Both the position numbers and the translations under genes were made by a program. Below, one piece after another: positions 35,271 to 45,036 of a DNA stretch of 64,000 nt (position 1 is its first letter; every line of letters begins with the position of its first letter). This DNA comes from Azolla caroliniana (lineage: Eukaryota; Polypodiophyta). The stretch covers positions 12,152,001 to 12,216,000 of the forward strand of contig JBHGNT010000008.1 of the NCBI GenBank assembly GCA_043228905.1, given 5' to 3'. A model generated the notes under the pieces. It was not told the origin of the DNA, made no database searches, and worked only from the letters and a program-made list of their open reading frames with translations.

Positions 35271-36700
35271 GAAGCACAAGGCCAATTCGATGGCCGTGAA
35301 CACCTCAAAATCAATGGAGGTGTGGTATGTTGATTCCAGAGCATCAAATCATATGACGAGTCATGAGGAATGGTTCTCGTACTTGGAGAAACACAAAAAA
35401 CAGGGAGTCATCGAAACGGGAAACGACACTCCGCACATCATCGAACATGTCAGAGAAGTTCCTCTCAGCCACGTAGGGCAGAAAGGGAAACGTATGAACG
35501 TGTTGCACGTCCCGACAATAACCAAGAACTTGGTGTCAGTCGAATAGATCATGGACCAGGGGTGGCAAGTTCGATTCACGCACCTCGGGTGCTACGAAGA
35601 GGAAGGCAAAGTTATTGCGCAAGGGCGCCGTGAAGGGAGGATGTTTATCTTGGACACCAATCAAGCCAGAACCGCGATGTTCGTGAAAGGACAAAAGATC
35701 GAGTCGGACATCGACCTCTGGCATAAGTGGTTCGGCCATATTAACTTCCCACGGCTTGGTGAAATGCAGACGAAGAACATTTTTTTCGGCTTGCCGAAAT
35801 TTCGGGGCCATAGTGGCCAAGTTTATGAAGCCTGCCAACTCGGGAATCAACACCGACTTCCATTTCCCAATGATCGTAATCATAGTCAAAATCCGTTGGA
35901 TTTGATCCATTCAGATGTGTGGGGACCGGCACAAAACGTGAGTCTCACTGGAAGCCGTTACTTCGTAACCTTCATCGATGACTTCACTCGGCATACCTAC
36001 GCATGCTTGATCGTGAAAAAGAGCGAAGTCTTCGCGTGGTTCCTGAAGGTGAAGAACCTTGCAGAAAGAAGTGCCTACGGTCCGATGGCAGGAAGTATTA
36101 CTTCTCCAACCAATTCATGAGTTATCTACAGAAGGAGGGAATTCGACGTGAATTATGATGTAGATATACATCGGAGTAGAACGGCGTAGCCGAGCAGAAG
36201 AATCGGACGATCGAAGAAGCGACCAGGGCAATGCTTGAAGAGAAGCATATGCTGAAGTTTTACTGGGCTAAAGCCGTAAGGACGGTTGTTTACTTGCAAA
36301 ATCAAACATTTGCTAATGGAGGAGTGTCACCACATGAGTTGTATTACGGCAAGAAGCCAAACTTGGCACGCTTGAGGATTTTTGGCAGCATTACGTATGT
36401 GCATGTGCCGAAGGAGAAGACGAGGAAGCTGGATGCCAAAACCGAAGGGTGCATCTTAGTCGGCTATTCAGATGAGAAAAAGGGGTATAATTTCTATAAC
36501 CCTTCAATGAAGGAAGTTCGCGTAAGCCGAGATGTCATGTTCGACGAGTTTGCTTCGTGGTACTTGCCTTCACCTCCAATACCTCAAGACTCCATTCCGA
36601 ATTCTGAAGAAGAGATTAGCGAGGCTGAGATGCCTCTACGTGATGAGGATACCGGGGCTTTGATATAGAGCCCGATCTCATTTCGGCTAAGTGAGCCGAA
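35271..36700 (+). pseudogene. Protease and integrase of copia C1
   Basis: The protease motif reads WYVDSRASNHMTSHEEW, with Arg for the Gly of DSG, which alone should kill it. Then come VPTITKNLVSVE, SDIDLWHKWFGHINFPRL, the CQLG knuckle (first Cys of the pair altered), LIHSDVWGPAQNVSLTG and FVTFIDDFTRHTY. A frameshift at about 36065 precedes the Glu region, NGVAEQKNRTIEE at about 36185-36220. 36231-36668 gives the end of the integrase and the GYSDEKKGYNFYNPSMKEV linker. Confidence 0.85.
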
Positions 36701-36874
36701 TGAGGGGTTGGGCTGAGATGGCCAACCAAATGAAGAGCCAGCGAGTAGGGGAGACTCGGCCGTGTTTTCCCGCATAAAGAACTGAGGAGATGGTTTATGC
36801 GTAAAGAAAAAGGGAAGAAGAAAATGTCGGAATACGATTTCGGCAGTGCCTAGTCAGATCAAAGCGAATTTGAC

Positions 36875-38440
36875 TTGGGGCCAATCGAGAAGGAACCTCC
36901 ACGGAAGGGGTCGAAATCGACTGAAAAGGTCGTGAAATCGGGTAATCACGAATTACACCGATCTACGGGCCTAAAGAACCCTGTAAAGAGGTACGGGTAC
37001 AATGAATACGTGGCGCACCATTACGCGTACATGACACGAGTGACAGAAGTGCGTGAGCTAGAAAGCTACGCAGAAGTGGCGGAAGACGCAAACTGGCGTG
37101 CCGCAGTGGAAGAGATGCGTGCATTATCAGACAACGAGACTTGGGACCTGGTTGATGCACCTAAAGGTGTTAAGCTGATTGGATGCAAATGGGTGTTTAA
37201 GGTGAAATACAATACCGACAGCTCGGTCAACCAATGCAAGGCCCGTTTGGTTGTGAAAGGCTACGCGTAGAAGCACGACGAAGATTACGACGAGACCTTT
37301 GCTCCAGTTGCGAAAATGACTACCGTGCGAGTTTTGCTAGCCATAGTTGCGGCGAAGGGGTGGCATCTATATCAAATGGATGTAAAGAATGTGTTCCTTC
37401 AAGGTGATCTCGAGGAACATGTGTACATGGTTCAGCCCCCCGGATTTCTATCCGAACAAAACACTTCGGCAGTTTGCCGATTGAAGAAGATGTTATACGG
37501 CCTTAAGCAAGCCCCACGAGCTTGGAACACGAAGATTACGCAACGGTTGCTTAGAATGGGGTTTACGACCTCCGAATCAGACTCTTCGTTATTCATTCGG
37601 CAAGGTCGACATGGAACATTTTGTCTTTTACTCTATGTTGATGATTTAGTCCTCGCTGATGCCGACCTAGAAGAAATCGGTTGCGTAAAGTCTCAGCTTG
37701 GAGCATTGTTCGAAATGAAGGATCTTGCCAACCTTCATTACTTCCTCGGGATCGAAGTGATTCGTTCCCCCGAAGGCATATTGATCAGTCAGCGTCATTA
37801 TGCGTTGAATATGCTCTTCAAGTTCGGCATGGCATATTGTAAGCCCATCTCGACCCCTCTGGATATAAATGTAAAGCTTCACTTAGATTCGGGAAAGGCG
37901 TGTGACCCGACACAGTTTTGACAGATTGTCGAAAGCCTCGTCTACTTGACGATCACTCGGCCGGAATGATCAGTCAGTTTATGTCGCAGCCCCACGACCA
38001 AACACCTTCAGTGCGTGCAAAGAATATTACAGTATGTCTGCGACACGCAAGACATGGCGTTGTTGTGTCGTAGAGGCGTAGCCGAACAGTTAGTTGGCTA
38101 CATGGATGCCAATTGGGCCAGAAATGCCCATGATCATAGATCAACATCCGGATACGCCTTCTCATTGGGAAGTGCGGCGATCGCATGGAGCAGTAAGAAG
38201 CAGCCGACCGATTTAATCGAAATGTTCAATTCGGACTTTGCATATCGACTGAGGACCAAGTGGATGAAAGGGCAGCGGAAGAGGTGCCAACACCATGACA
38301 ATAAGGGAGCTGAGAAGGGCCTCATGAGCAGACAAACCAACCGGAAAGGTCGAAGCGCGCGGAATCGAACAGGTCGAGGAGCGCGAGCGAGGCGTGAAGA
38401 CAAGAGAGGCCAGAGCGAAGATCCGGAAAAGTAGATGGAA
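36875..38440 (+). pseudogene. RT and RNase H of copia C1, with tail deletion
   Basis: RT runs from 36875: NETWDLVDAPKGVKLIGCKW, a stop at GYA*KHD, then HLYQMDVKNVFLQGDLEEH with the first catalytic Asp, and LLLYVDDLVLADADLEEIG with the YVDD box. RNase H gives GYMDANWARNAHDHRSTSGY and IAWSSKKQP. At about 38200 it jumps directly into the charged C-terminal tail. The second half of RNase H and the FTKP/NLRGR block, present in C2, are gone. A polypurine tract GCTTGAGGGGGAG ends at 38464. Confidence 0.87.
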
Positions 38441-38464
38441 CCTCAAGTTGAGCTTGAGGGGGAG

Positions 38465-38559
38465 TGTTGAGAGACAAGCTTAACATTAGGTGCATAAATG
38501 GGTGCGTAGATTGGGTGCATAAAACCGTACACAAAATATGGACGTGGCGGTGTTCAAAC
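38465..38559 (+). repeat. 3' LTR of C1, left part
   Basis: TGTTGAGAGACAAGCTTAAC... to ...GGTGTTCAAACC. It is cut here by C2. The last five bases AAACC are the target duplication repeated at 59134-59138. Confidence 0.92.
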
Positions 38560-38980
38560 CTGTTGAGTGACAAGCTCAACATTGGGTGCGTAATACAGTG
38601 CATAACCCAATGCGTAGACTGGGTGCGTAAAATAGTACGTATAACGTGGACGTATCGGTGCGTAAACCAAAAGGCCGTTAGTATGGTATTCCTCGTAAGG
38701 AATAATTTTGGGAGTTAGTGTAGTAAGCTCATTTATGAGCAGTCAAGTACTGTCTGTACTTGTGTCAGCCCAATAGTCAGGGCTTATATAAAAGGTGCTC
38801 ACTGAGCACAAAGTGTGTACAAAGCATCATTATTTTTTAATAGAACTGAGTTGTCTACTCTCTATCTGTCTCTCCATCTCCATCTCCATCTCTGTGGTTT
38901 CTGCGTTTACCGAACTGTCTAATTTCCGAACTGTGTACTCTATGTTTACGCACATGCTTCCGCACACGTATTCTTTTACA
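38560..38980 (+). repeat. 5' LTR of C2
   Basis: TGTTGAGTGACAAGCTCAAC... to ...CGTATTCTTTTACA, 421 bp, followed by the primer-binding site TGGTATCAACGC (38981), matching initiator-Met tRNA usage in copia. Promoter landmarks are GCTCATTTATGAGC at 38727-38740, CAAGTAC/GTACTTG at 38744-38762, and TATATAAAAGG at about 38786-38796 followed by GTGCTCACTGAGCAC. Confidence 0.92.
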
Positions 38981-39024
38981 TGGTATCAACGCATGAGGGT
39001 TGAAGTCCTATGTAGCCGACAAGG

Positions 39025-39276
39025 AAAGCTTGCGACAAAACAGAGGTGAAGTTGTTCGTCGTTTTTTTTTCGGAAAAGAAAAAGACAGCAATATGGACAA
39101 AGGTATGGGAAGCTAACTACCGACTGAATAGCTCGATAGGAGCAACTACGAAAGCTTGCGACAAAACAAAGTTGAAGTTGTTCGTCGTTTTTTTTTTCGG
39201 AAAAGAAAAAGAGAGCAATATGGACAGAGGTATGGGAAGCTCGCTACCAACTGAATAGCTCAACACGAGCAGGTAC
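39025..39276 (+). repeat. 126-bp tandem duplication of the C2 leader/gag start
   Basis: AAAGCTTGCGACAAAACA starts at 39025 and 39151. The copies include a T-run, GGAAAAGAAAAAG and the gag start ATGGACA(A/G)AGGTATGG, so the element has two gag start sites. Confidence 0.85.
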
Positions 39277-40225
39277 TAGTGCATCTTGGTCGTACAAGAT
39301 GCACTAGTACCTTCTCGGTCACGGCCACTGGAGTTATGTCGAAGGAGCTAATGATGTAGCACCCGATTAGATACACAGAGACTTTTCGAGTTGGGAACAA
39401 GCGGCAAGCAGATTTCTCTACTGCTTTGCATCCTGTGTGAGAGACCAACTATTGAGCTATATTCGGGATGCTAAGATGCCAAAGGACGCGTTGACAAATC
39501 TCAAAAAGATATTTGCCGCAAGCACAACAGCCAGGAAGCTGTAGCTCAGGCAGGAGCTCAGCAATGTCCGGCAGAAAGATCTGCCTGTGCCTGATTACAC
39601 GGCCCGAATTAAGGAAATTTGTGATTCTCTCTCCTCCGTCAATGTGAACGTTGAGGAAGATGAAATGGTGCAGGTTTGCCTTGATGGGCTAGCATCTAGG
39701 TTCAGAGCCTTCTGAACGGCGGTCTGTACGAGGGAGAATATGCCTTCGTTCTTCGAGCTTCAGTCAATGTTGCACGTGGAGGAAAACCACGCGGGTGCGT
39801 CAACGAGTACACATGTCGACAGCAAGATGTTGTACATGGAAGAAGATAGGCCCCGTGGTCGTGGTGGACGAGGCGGGTCGGCGCGCAATGGAGGCGGCCA
39901 ACAAGAGCAGAACAAGCGGCATAATCGAAATGCCGATAGCAATACTGGACCCTCCACAAGCAGGGGGAGTCATGGCGGCGTCGGAAGCCAGCAAGAGAAG
40001 GCCGCGTCGGAATGTTGGTACTATGGCAAGAAAGGCCACAAGGAGAGCGAGTGCTGGAAAAAGAGAGCTGATTCGGGCAAAGCCGGATCGAGCCAAAGAG
40101 ACGCAGAGAGGCGTTAGATATCGCACTACATAGAAGGCTTTGAATGAGTCGGAAACAAATCGGGCCCAGCCTTCGTAATGAAGCATAAGGCCAATTCTAT
40201 GGCCGTGAACACCTAGAAATCAAGC
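39094..40225 (+). pseudogene. gag of copia C2
   Basis: Copia capsid/nucleocapsid protein. The second copy of the start is MDRGMGSSLPTE followed by a stop. LSNVRQKDLPVPDYTARIKE and SLSSVNVNVEEDEMVQVCL are recognisable, then stops, then a Gly/Arg/Asn-rich stretch (RGRGGRGGSARNGGG). The zinc knuckle at about 40010-40055 reads CWYYGKKGHKESEC, which has the CX2CX4HX4C spacing with Tyr in place of the second Cys. Confidence 0.82.
39272..39311. other. Perfect 17-bp hairpin in C2 gag
   Basis: GGTACTAGTGCATCTTG, a 6-base loop GTCGTA, then CAAGATGCACTAGTACC. The same place in C1 has only the right arm and ordinary gag sequence on the left. Confidence 0.85.
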
Positions 40226-40839
40226 GAGGTGTGGTATGTTGATTCCGGAGAGTCAAATCATATGATGAGTCATGAGGAATGGTTCTCATACTTGGAGAAA
40301 CCGGAATCTCAAGGAGTGGTCGAAACGGGAGACGACACTTCGCATACCATCGAACATGTCAGCGAAGTTCCCCTCAGCTACGTCGGGTAGAAAGGGAAAC
40401 TCATGAACATGCTGCACGTCCCGACAATAATGAAGAACCTGGTGTCGGTTGACCAGAGAATGCAGGTTCAATTCATGCATCTTGGCTGCTTCAGAGAAGA
40501 AGAAGGCAGAGTAATCGCGCAAGGGCGTCGTGAAGGGAGGATGTTTATCCTCGACACTAATCAAGCCAGAACCGCGTTGTATGCGAAAGGACAAAAGGTC
40601 GAATCGGATATCGACATGTGGCACAAGTGGTTCGGCCACGTAAATTTCGCACGGCTTCATGAGATGCAAACGAAGAACATTGTTTTCGGCGTGCCAAAAT
40701 TCCGGGGCCGTAATGGCCAAGTCTGCGAAGACTGTCAAATGGGAAAACAACACCAACTTCCATTCCCCAATGAGCGTAATCATAGTCGAAGTCCACTGGA
40801 TTTGGTCCATTCGGATGTGTGGAGACCGACACAAAACGT
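40226..40839 (+). pseudogene. Protease and integrase N-terminus of copia C2
   Basis: WYVDSGESNHMMSHEEWF keeps the protease DSG. VPTIMKNLVSVDQRMQVQF, SDIDMWHKWFGHVNFARL, CEDCQMGKQHQLPFPNER and LVHSDVWRPTQN follow, including the first integrase Asp. The text stops at 40839, where gypsy A inserted, and resumes at 55638 with VSLNGSRY. Confidence 0.88.
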
Positions 40840-41546
40840 TGTCGTGCCTTTCGGCTCCGGATCGTTGCGTGAGTCGGGCGGGAACCATTGAGGTTTTGGA
40901 CTAGGAAAAAATAAAATTCTAAGGCAATGAAGAATATGAAATATGTTGTAAGAAAGAAAGATATGAAAAACTCGTTAATCCCACGAGTATAGTGTATTAG
41001 TGAGTACTCAGATTAAGAGAGAAAAATAGTTAGCAAATTCGTGAATCCCACAATTATATTATATTAATCCACCCTTGTAAAATAAACAACAACCACTATA
41101 CATCTTTCTCTCTCCCTTATATAGTGTTGGAAGAGTCTAAGTTTATCACATGCAAGCATCATGCTTTTCCTAACTTTAGTTTTCATGCACACTGCATGTG
41201 CATGATTAGTTTTCCTAACTTTAGTTTTCATGCACACTGCATGTGCATGATTAGCTTTCTATCCCATCTTTTTCTTTTTTTAACTCGAGTGTGTATGCAT
41301 GAATAACTTTTTGTACCATGCATATCTAGAATATTTACATGGGATAAAGTTTAGTATAACTCTAAAATTCATAATATGCTAGTATAGTGGTAAGGCTGGG
41401 GTTTGTCTACGTGGAGGTACAGGGTTCGAACCCTGCCCTATTCATGTAATAAATATTTTTCATATTTTATTTTATTTATTATACGTACTTTAAATTGGAT
41501 ATAGTATTTTACATATTTCACATAGTGTGTGATTCACACTACGACA
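40840..41546 (-). repeat. 3' LTR of gypsy A
   Basis: TGTCGTGCCTTTCGGCTCCG... to ...TTCACACTACGACA, followed by the plus-strand-read polypurine tract CTCGCCCCCTCCGAACCCGC. It is longer than its partner mainly because TTTTCCTAACTTTAGTTTTC with its following ~25 bp occurs twice (about 41164-41255). It carries the tRNA-like block at 41383-41446. Confidence 0.92.
41383..41446 (+). other. tRNA-like block inside the A-family LTR
   Basis: GCTAGTATAGTGGTAAGGCT (A-box-like) and CAGGGTTCGAACCCTGCCC (a perfect B box and T arm) are spaced as in a tRNA gene. The same block lies in the other LTRs, near 42808-42870, 45597-45658, 46346-46406 and 55470-55532. It is antisense to the element. It does not fold as a full tRNA by eye. 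Confidence 0.6.
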
Positions 41547-41602
41547 CTCGCCCCCTCCGAACCCGCACATCCTCCGGTATGTGCCGAAGTCCCCGATGCT
41601 TG

Positions 41603-42247
41603 CTATTCACCTTCATCCGAAGCTTCCTCCGATTCTCCCCTTAAGTCGACTATGACTTGTAATCCACTTTCTTTGCTTTCCGCATCACCGCAATCTTCGT
41701 CTGATTGCTCCTTCTTGTCGGTCTTGTCTAGGATCACATAGGGTTCTTCATCAGTCTGCTTTTGGAAAATCTTCACCCGTTTCACAGCTATAGGCACTCG
41801 TAGCATCGTTCCATCCAACTCGCATAGTCGGTAAGTTCCGTTGTGGAAAAATTTCCGAACCTCATATGGCCCGAACCACCTTTTCGCGAACTTCCGCACC
41901 GTTGTATGTTGATGATCCAAACTACTGTCGTAGACAATCACTTAATCTCCTTCTTCAATCTTCCGTGGTTGTAGTCGGTGTTTTGTGTCGAACCGGCTTT
42001 TATTCCGGAATCGCGCTTCTTGTTGTCGGCGTATTGCTTTCGCTATGTCTTCCGGTTTTCCCTCTAGTTATCGTATCCGGACCGCTAGTAGTTCTCCCCG
42101 GCTTATCTCTTCCTTCCACGGTAGCACTGTCCATGTCGCGATCGCGGTTTCCGTTGGCATTACCGGTGCTTGTCCAGTCATCAGTTTTGCCAGCATGTAA
42201 CTGGTTACGGAGCTATGGGTCGTCCAATCCGCCCATAGTGCATACGG
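41603..42247 (-). pseudogene. Integrase C-terminus (GPY/F region) of gypsy A
   Basis: From 42247 down: PYALWADWTTHSSVTSYML, MPTETAIATWTVLPWKEEIS, EELLAVRIRQLEGKPEDIAK and ARFRNKSRFD, the post-core part of a gypsy integrase. After a stop, 41941-41603 reads DSSLDHQHTTVRKFAKRWFG, YEVRKFFHNGTYRLCELDG and PIAVKRVKIFQK, the GPY-type C-terminus, then an acidic tail. I see no chromodomain. The upstream end was separated by insertion of G and S. Confidence 0.85.
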
Positions 42248-42970
42248 TGTCGTGCCTTTCGGCTCCGGATCGTTTGCGTGAGTCGGGTGGGAACCACCGG
42301 GGTTTTGGACTAGGAGGAAGAAAAATACAAATAAGGCTAGTAAAGAATAGGTATAAAGAGTTATAAGATAAGAATCTCGTGAATCCCACGAGTTTAGTAT
42401 ATTTAGTCAATATTTAGGTAGTAAGAGAGAATTATTTTAGCAAATTCGTGAATCCCACGAATATTTTAGATTGATTGATCATTATAGAAAAATAATCAAC
42501 AAAAACTACAATGTGCTCCCCATCCTTATATAGTGATGGGAGAGACTAAGCATAGCTACATGCTTTTTCTAATATGTTCATGCACACTAAATGTGCATGT
42601 GATGCTTTTCTAATCCTTGCTTTTATTTGCTAAATATAGTGCTCATGCACGCTAGATGTGCATGAGTCACTTTTTTGTTGCTTGCGTTTTTCTATAAAAT
42701 ATTCACGCACTCTAAAATATGCACGATTTACCTTTTAATAAAGTTAGGCGCAAATAAAGCACTTATAGTTATTAAATCTATTTATAGAACACTAAAGATA
42801 AGGTAGCATAATGGTAAAGTTGAGGTTTGGCTACGTGGAGGTACAAGGTTCGAATCTTGCCCTATGCATGTGATAAATATCTTGATATTCTTATTTTATT
42901 TATTTATATGTAATTAAATCGGTTATATTATTTTTACTTTTTCACGTAGTGTACGAAATACACTACGACA
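42248..42970 (-). repeat. 3' LTR of G
   Basis: TGTCGTGCCTTTCGGCTCCG... to ...ATACACTACGACA, 723 bp. The inverted repeats CTCGTGAATCCCACGAG (about 42372) and TTCGTGAATCCCACGAA (about 42445) and the tRNA-like block are present. Confidence 0.93.
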
Positions 42971-44998
42971 CTCGCCCCCTCCGAACCCGCACATCCTCCG
43001 GTATGTGCCGAAGTTGCCGATGCTCGTTGTCTCCCCTTCATCCTCCGTTTGTCCCGCTATGTCAACTTTGTCTCTCCATTTTGAGTAGACCCATTCTTTC
43101 CACCCGAACCATTGTCGCCATCCGATCCACCATATTCTTTGTTCTCTCTCGTCATATTCTTGGCCCTTGTCATTCGTGGTAGTGTCTTTTACTGGCCTCT
43201 TTCTTGTCTTCATCAACCTTGACTTTTTTCCGGATCGCTCTCGTCCGATCGACTTTCGGTTTGATCGGCTTCCAATCGGATTCGTATTCAGCCGAATCGG
43301 AATCGGTTGTTCGGTTTTGATTGAGCCGGTCTCCTTCCGCCCCGGTTTCGATCTATCGGTTTCGGTTTCGGTTGGCTTTCTTTTCCTCGTTTTCACCAGC
43401 CTCGACCGGTCCAACCTCCGGTTGAGTCGGATTAGCTTCTTTCCGGATCGGTCTCGTCCGATTGGCTTTCGGCTAGGTCGGCTTCCATCCATATTCGCGT
43501 TCGGCCAAGTAAGACTCGGTCGATCGGTTTTGACCGATTCGACCCCTTTTCGGGTCGGCTTTCTTTCGGGTCGTCTTTCGGCCGAATCCTCATTCGCCCG
43601 GTTCGGCTTTCGTTTGTGTCGTCTTTCGGCCGAATTCTCTTCCTTTCGGTTCGGCTTTCTTTCGGGTCGACTTTTGGTCGAATCCTCTTTTACCCGGTTC
43701 GGCTTTCTTTCGGATCGGAATCCCGTCCGGATCACCTTCCATCCAAACTGGCTTCCGACTTTACCTTCCTTGCCGCCACCTCCCGTCTCTCCGGTCTCAC
43801 GTTGCTTCTCAGACACAACCGCCGAAGTCTCTAGGATTAGTGGGTAGGAATCCTCGGTATTATCATCCTCCATTGTTTCACCCATAGCCATATTCTCGGC
43901 TATCTCTCCGTCATACACATCGACTTCGACCTTTGTTTTCTCTCCGCCACCTTCCGTCTCTTCGGTCTCACGTTGCCTTTCGAACGCAACCGCCGGAGTC
44001 TCTGGAATTAGTGGTGGGGAAGTCTCAATATGGCCATCCGTCGTTGATTCGTCCATAGCCACCTTCAATTCGATGTCATCTTTCGTGGTGACCTCCTCAA
44101 TCAAGTCCTCCTTGCTCTCTTTCACTGCATCAATTATGCAAACATCAATTATGCTTACCCCTTTTTCACCCGAAGTTTCAGACACTTGTATTCCGAAATC
44201 TTCTTCTACACTTGGGTTATCGGCCTTATCCTTTGTCGTTGTTCTTTCGCAAGACAAGAGGGTAGCTTGTTTTACACCCTCTTTCGTCGCACCATCATGT
44301 TGTATTTCGGCCTTCATATCGGCTCCATCGTTTGTCTTCAATCGACCATCCTTCATCGGCCATGTTGTTGACAAGATTCTCATCTTCCTCTCATCATGTC
44401 TCCGGCATACCCTTTGGACTTCGGCCCAATTTTCGGTAAGACCATTCGTACCGTCATCGTCTTCGAGTTCGATCCCGATGTCCATCCTTTCTTTTCGATC
44501 GATCGATTTTACGAACATTAGGACTTTATCCTCTCCCACCAATCGTTGTTCCCGCTCCGAGAGTCGAGCAAAACGATGCTCGAACTCTAGGAATGCTTGT
44601 GTTGCACTTCGGTGGGTCTTCTCCGATGCCACCCATTCGTCGAATTTTCGCCGATCTTGTCCCTTTGATCTCTTGTAATCATATGCCTCTCGTAAAGCTT
44701 CTTCGAATGACCCCCATGTCGAGTTTTGTTGCCGTATCTTGTGGATTCTCTCTTGTAGCTCATCCGTGGCCACCCGATTGAAGGATGTCACTTGCAATCC
44801 TTCCGGTATCCCACATCGTATCATCTCCGCCTTGTAGTCACGTAGATAGCGTGACACATCGTTTCCGTTGAATTGTCCGTTTCGTTGTACGAGCCGCTTT
44901 ACTGCCCCCGTGATCTCCGACATCACTCGTTGTTCTTGTAGCATCCGCTCGAACATCATCATCATCGTTATGCTCATTGCCTCTTGTTGATTCTCCAT
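42923..44998 (-). CDS. Gag-like protein of G with novel basic/Trp-rich C-terminus
   Basis: Open for 691 codons from the ATG at 44998; the frame is also open upstream into the 5' LTR to 45199, and the stop lies in the 3' LTR. Residues 1-235 match the gag of A (MENQ start, FNGNDVSRYLRDYKAEMIRC, FEEALREAY, TENWAEVQRVCRRHDERKMR), so this part is a capsid-type domain. Residues ~240-420 are acidic and contain a ~58-residue internal duplication (PLIPETPAV...RQRETEETEGGG and PLILETSAV...KQRETGETGGGG). Residues ~425-600 are very basic, with ERKPNR/RPERKP-type repeats and a second ~71-residue duplication (RKPIGRDRSGKK and RKSIGRERSGKK). Residues 622-641 are Trp-rich (WWIGWRQWFGWKEW). No zinc knuckle, protease or RT is present. 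The start is set by homology to the A gag. The C-terminal half is unlike anything I know. Confidence 0.82.
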   Translation of the reverse strand: MENQQEAMSITMMMMFERMLQEQRVMSEITGAVKRLVQRNGQFNGNDVSRYLRDYKAEMIRCGIPEGLQVTSFNRVATDELQERIHKIRQQNSTWGSFEEALREAYDYKRSKGQDRRKFDEWVASEKTHRSATQAFLEFEHRFARLSEREQRLVGEDKVLMFVKSIDRKERMDIGIELEDDDGTNGLTENWAEVQRVCRRHDERKMRILSTTWPMKDGRLKTNDGADMKAEIQHDGATKEGVKQATLLSCERTTTKDKADNPSVEEDFGIQVSETSGEKGVSIIDVCIIDAVKESKEDLIEEVTTKDDIELKVAMDESTTDGHIETSPPLIPETPAVAFERQRETEETEGGGEKTKVEVDVYDGEIAENMAMGETMEDDNTEDSYPLILETSAVVSEKQRETGETGGGGKEGKVGSQFGWKVIRTGFRSERKPNRVKEDSTKSRPERKPNRKEENSAERRHKRKPNRANEDSAERRPERKPTRKGVESVKTDRPSLTWPNANMDGSRPSRKPIGRDRSGKKLIRLNRRLDRSRLVKTRKRKPTETETDRSKPGRKETGSIKTEQPIPIRLNTNPIGSRSNRKSIGRERSGKKSRLMKTRKRPVKDTTTNDKGQEYDEREQRIWWIGWRQWFGWKEWVYSKWRDKVDIAGQTEDEGETTSIGNFGTYRRMCGFGGGECRSVFRTLREKVKII

Positions 44999-45036
44999 CT
45001 CCTTGCCACCCGCCTTCACGTCGGGTTCACCAACTG

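Noticed and set aside
41383-41446. A functional tRNA gene
   Set aside because: The A and B boxes are good but no complete cloverleaf or acceptor stem is evident, and the block recurs only within LTRs.
43167-44678. Plus-strand ORFs of 200-226 codons
   Set aside because: They are antisense shadows of the G gag-like frame, caused by its codon bias and repeats.
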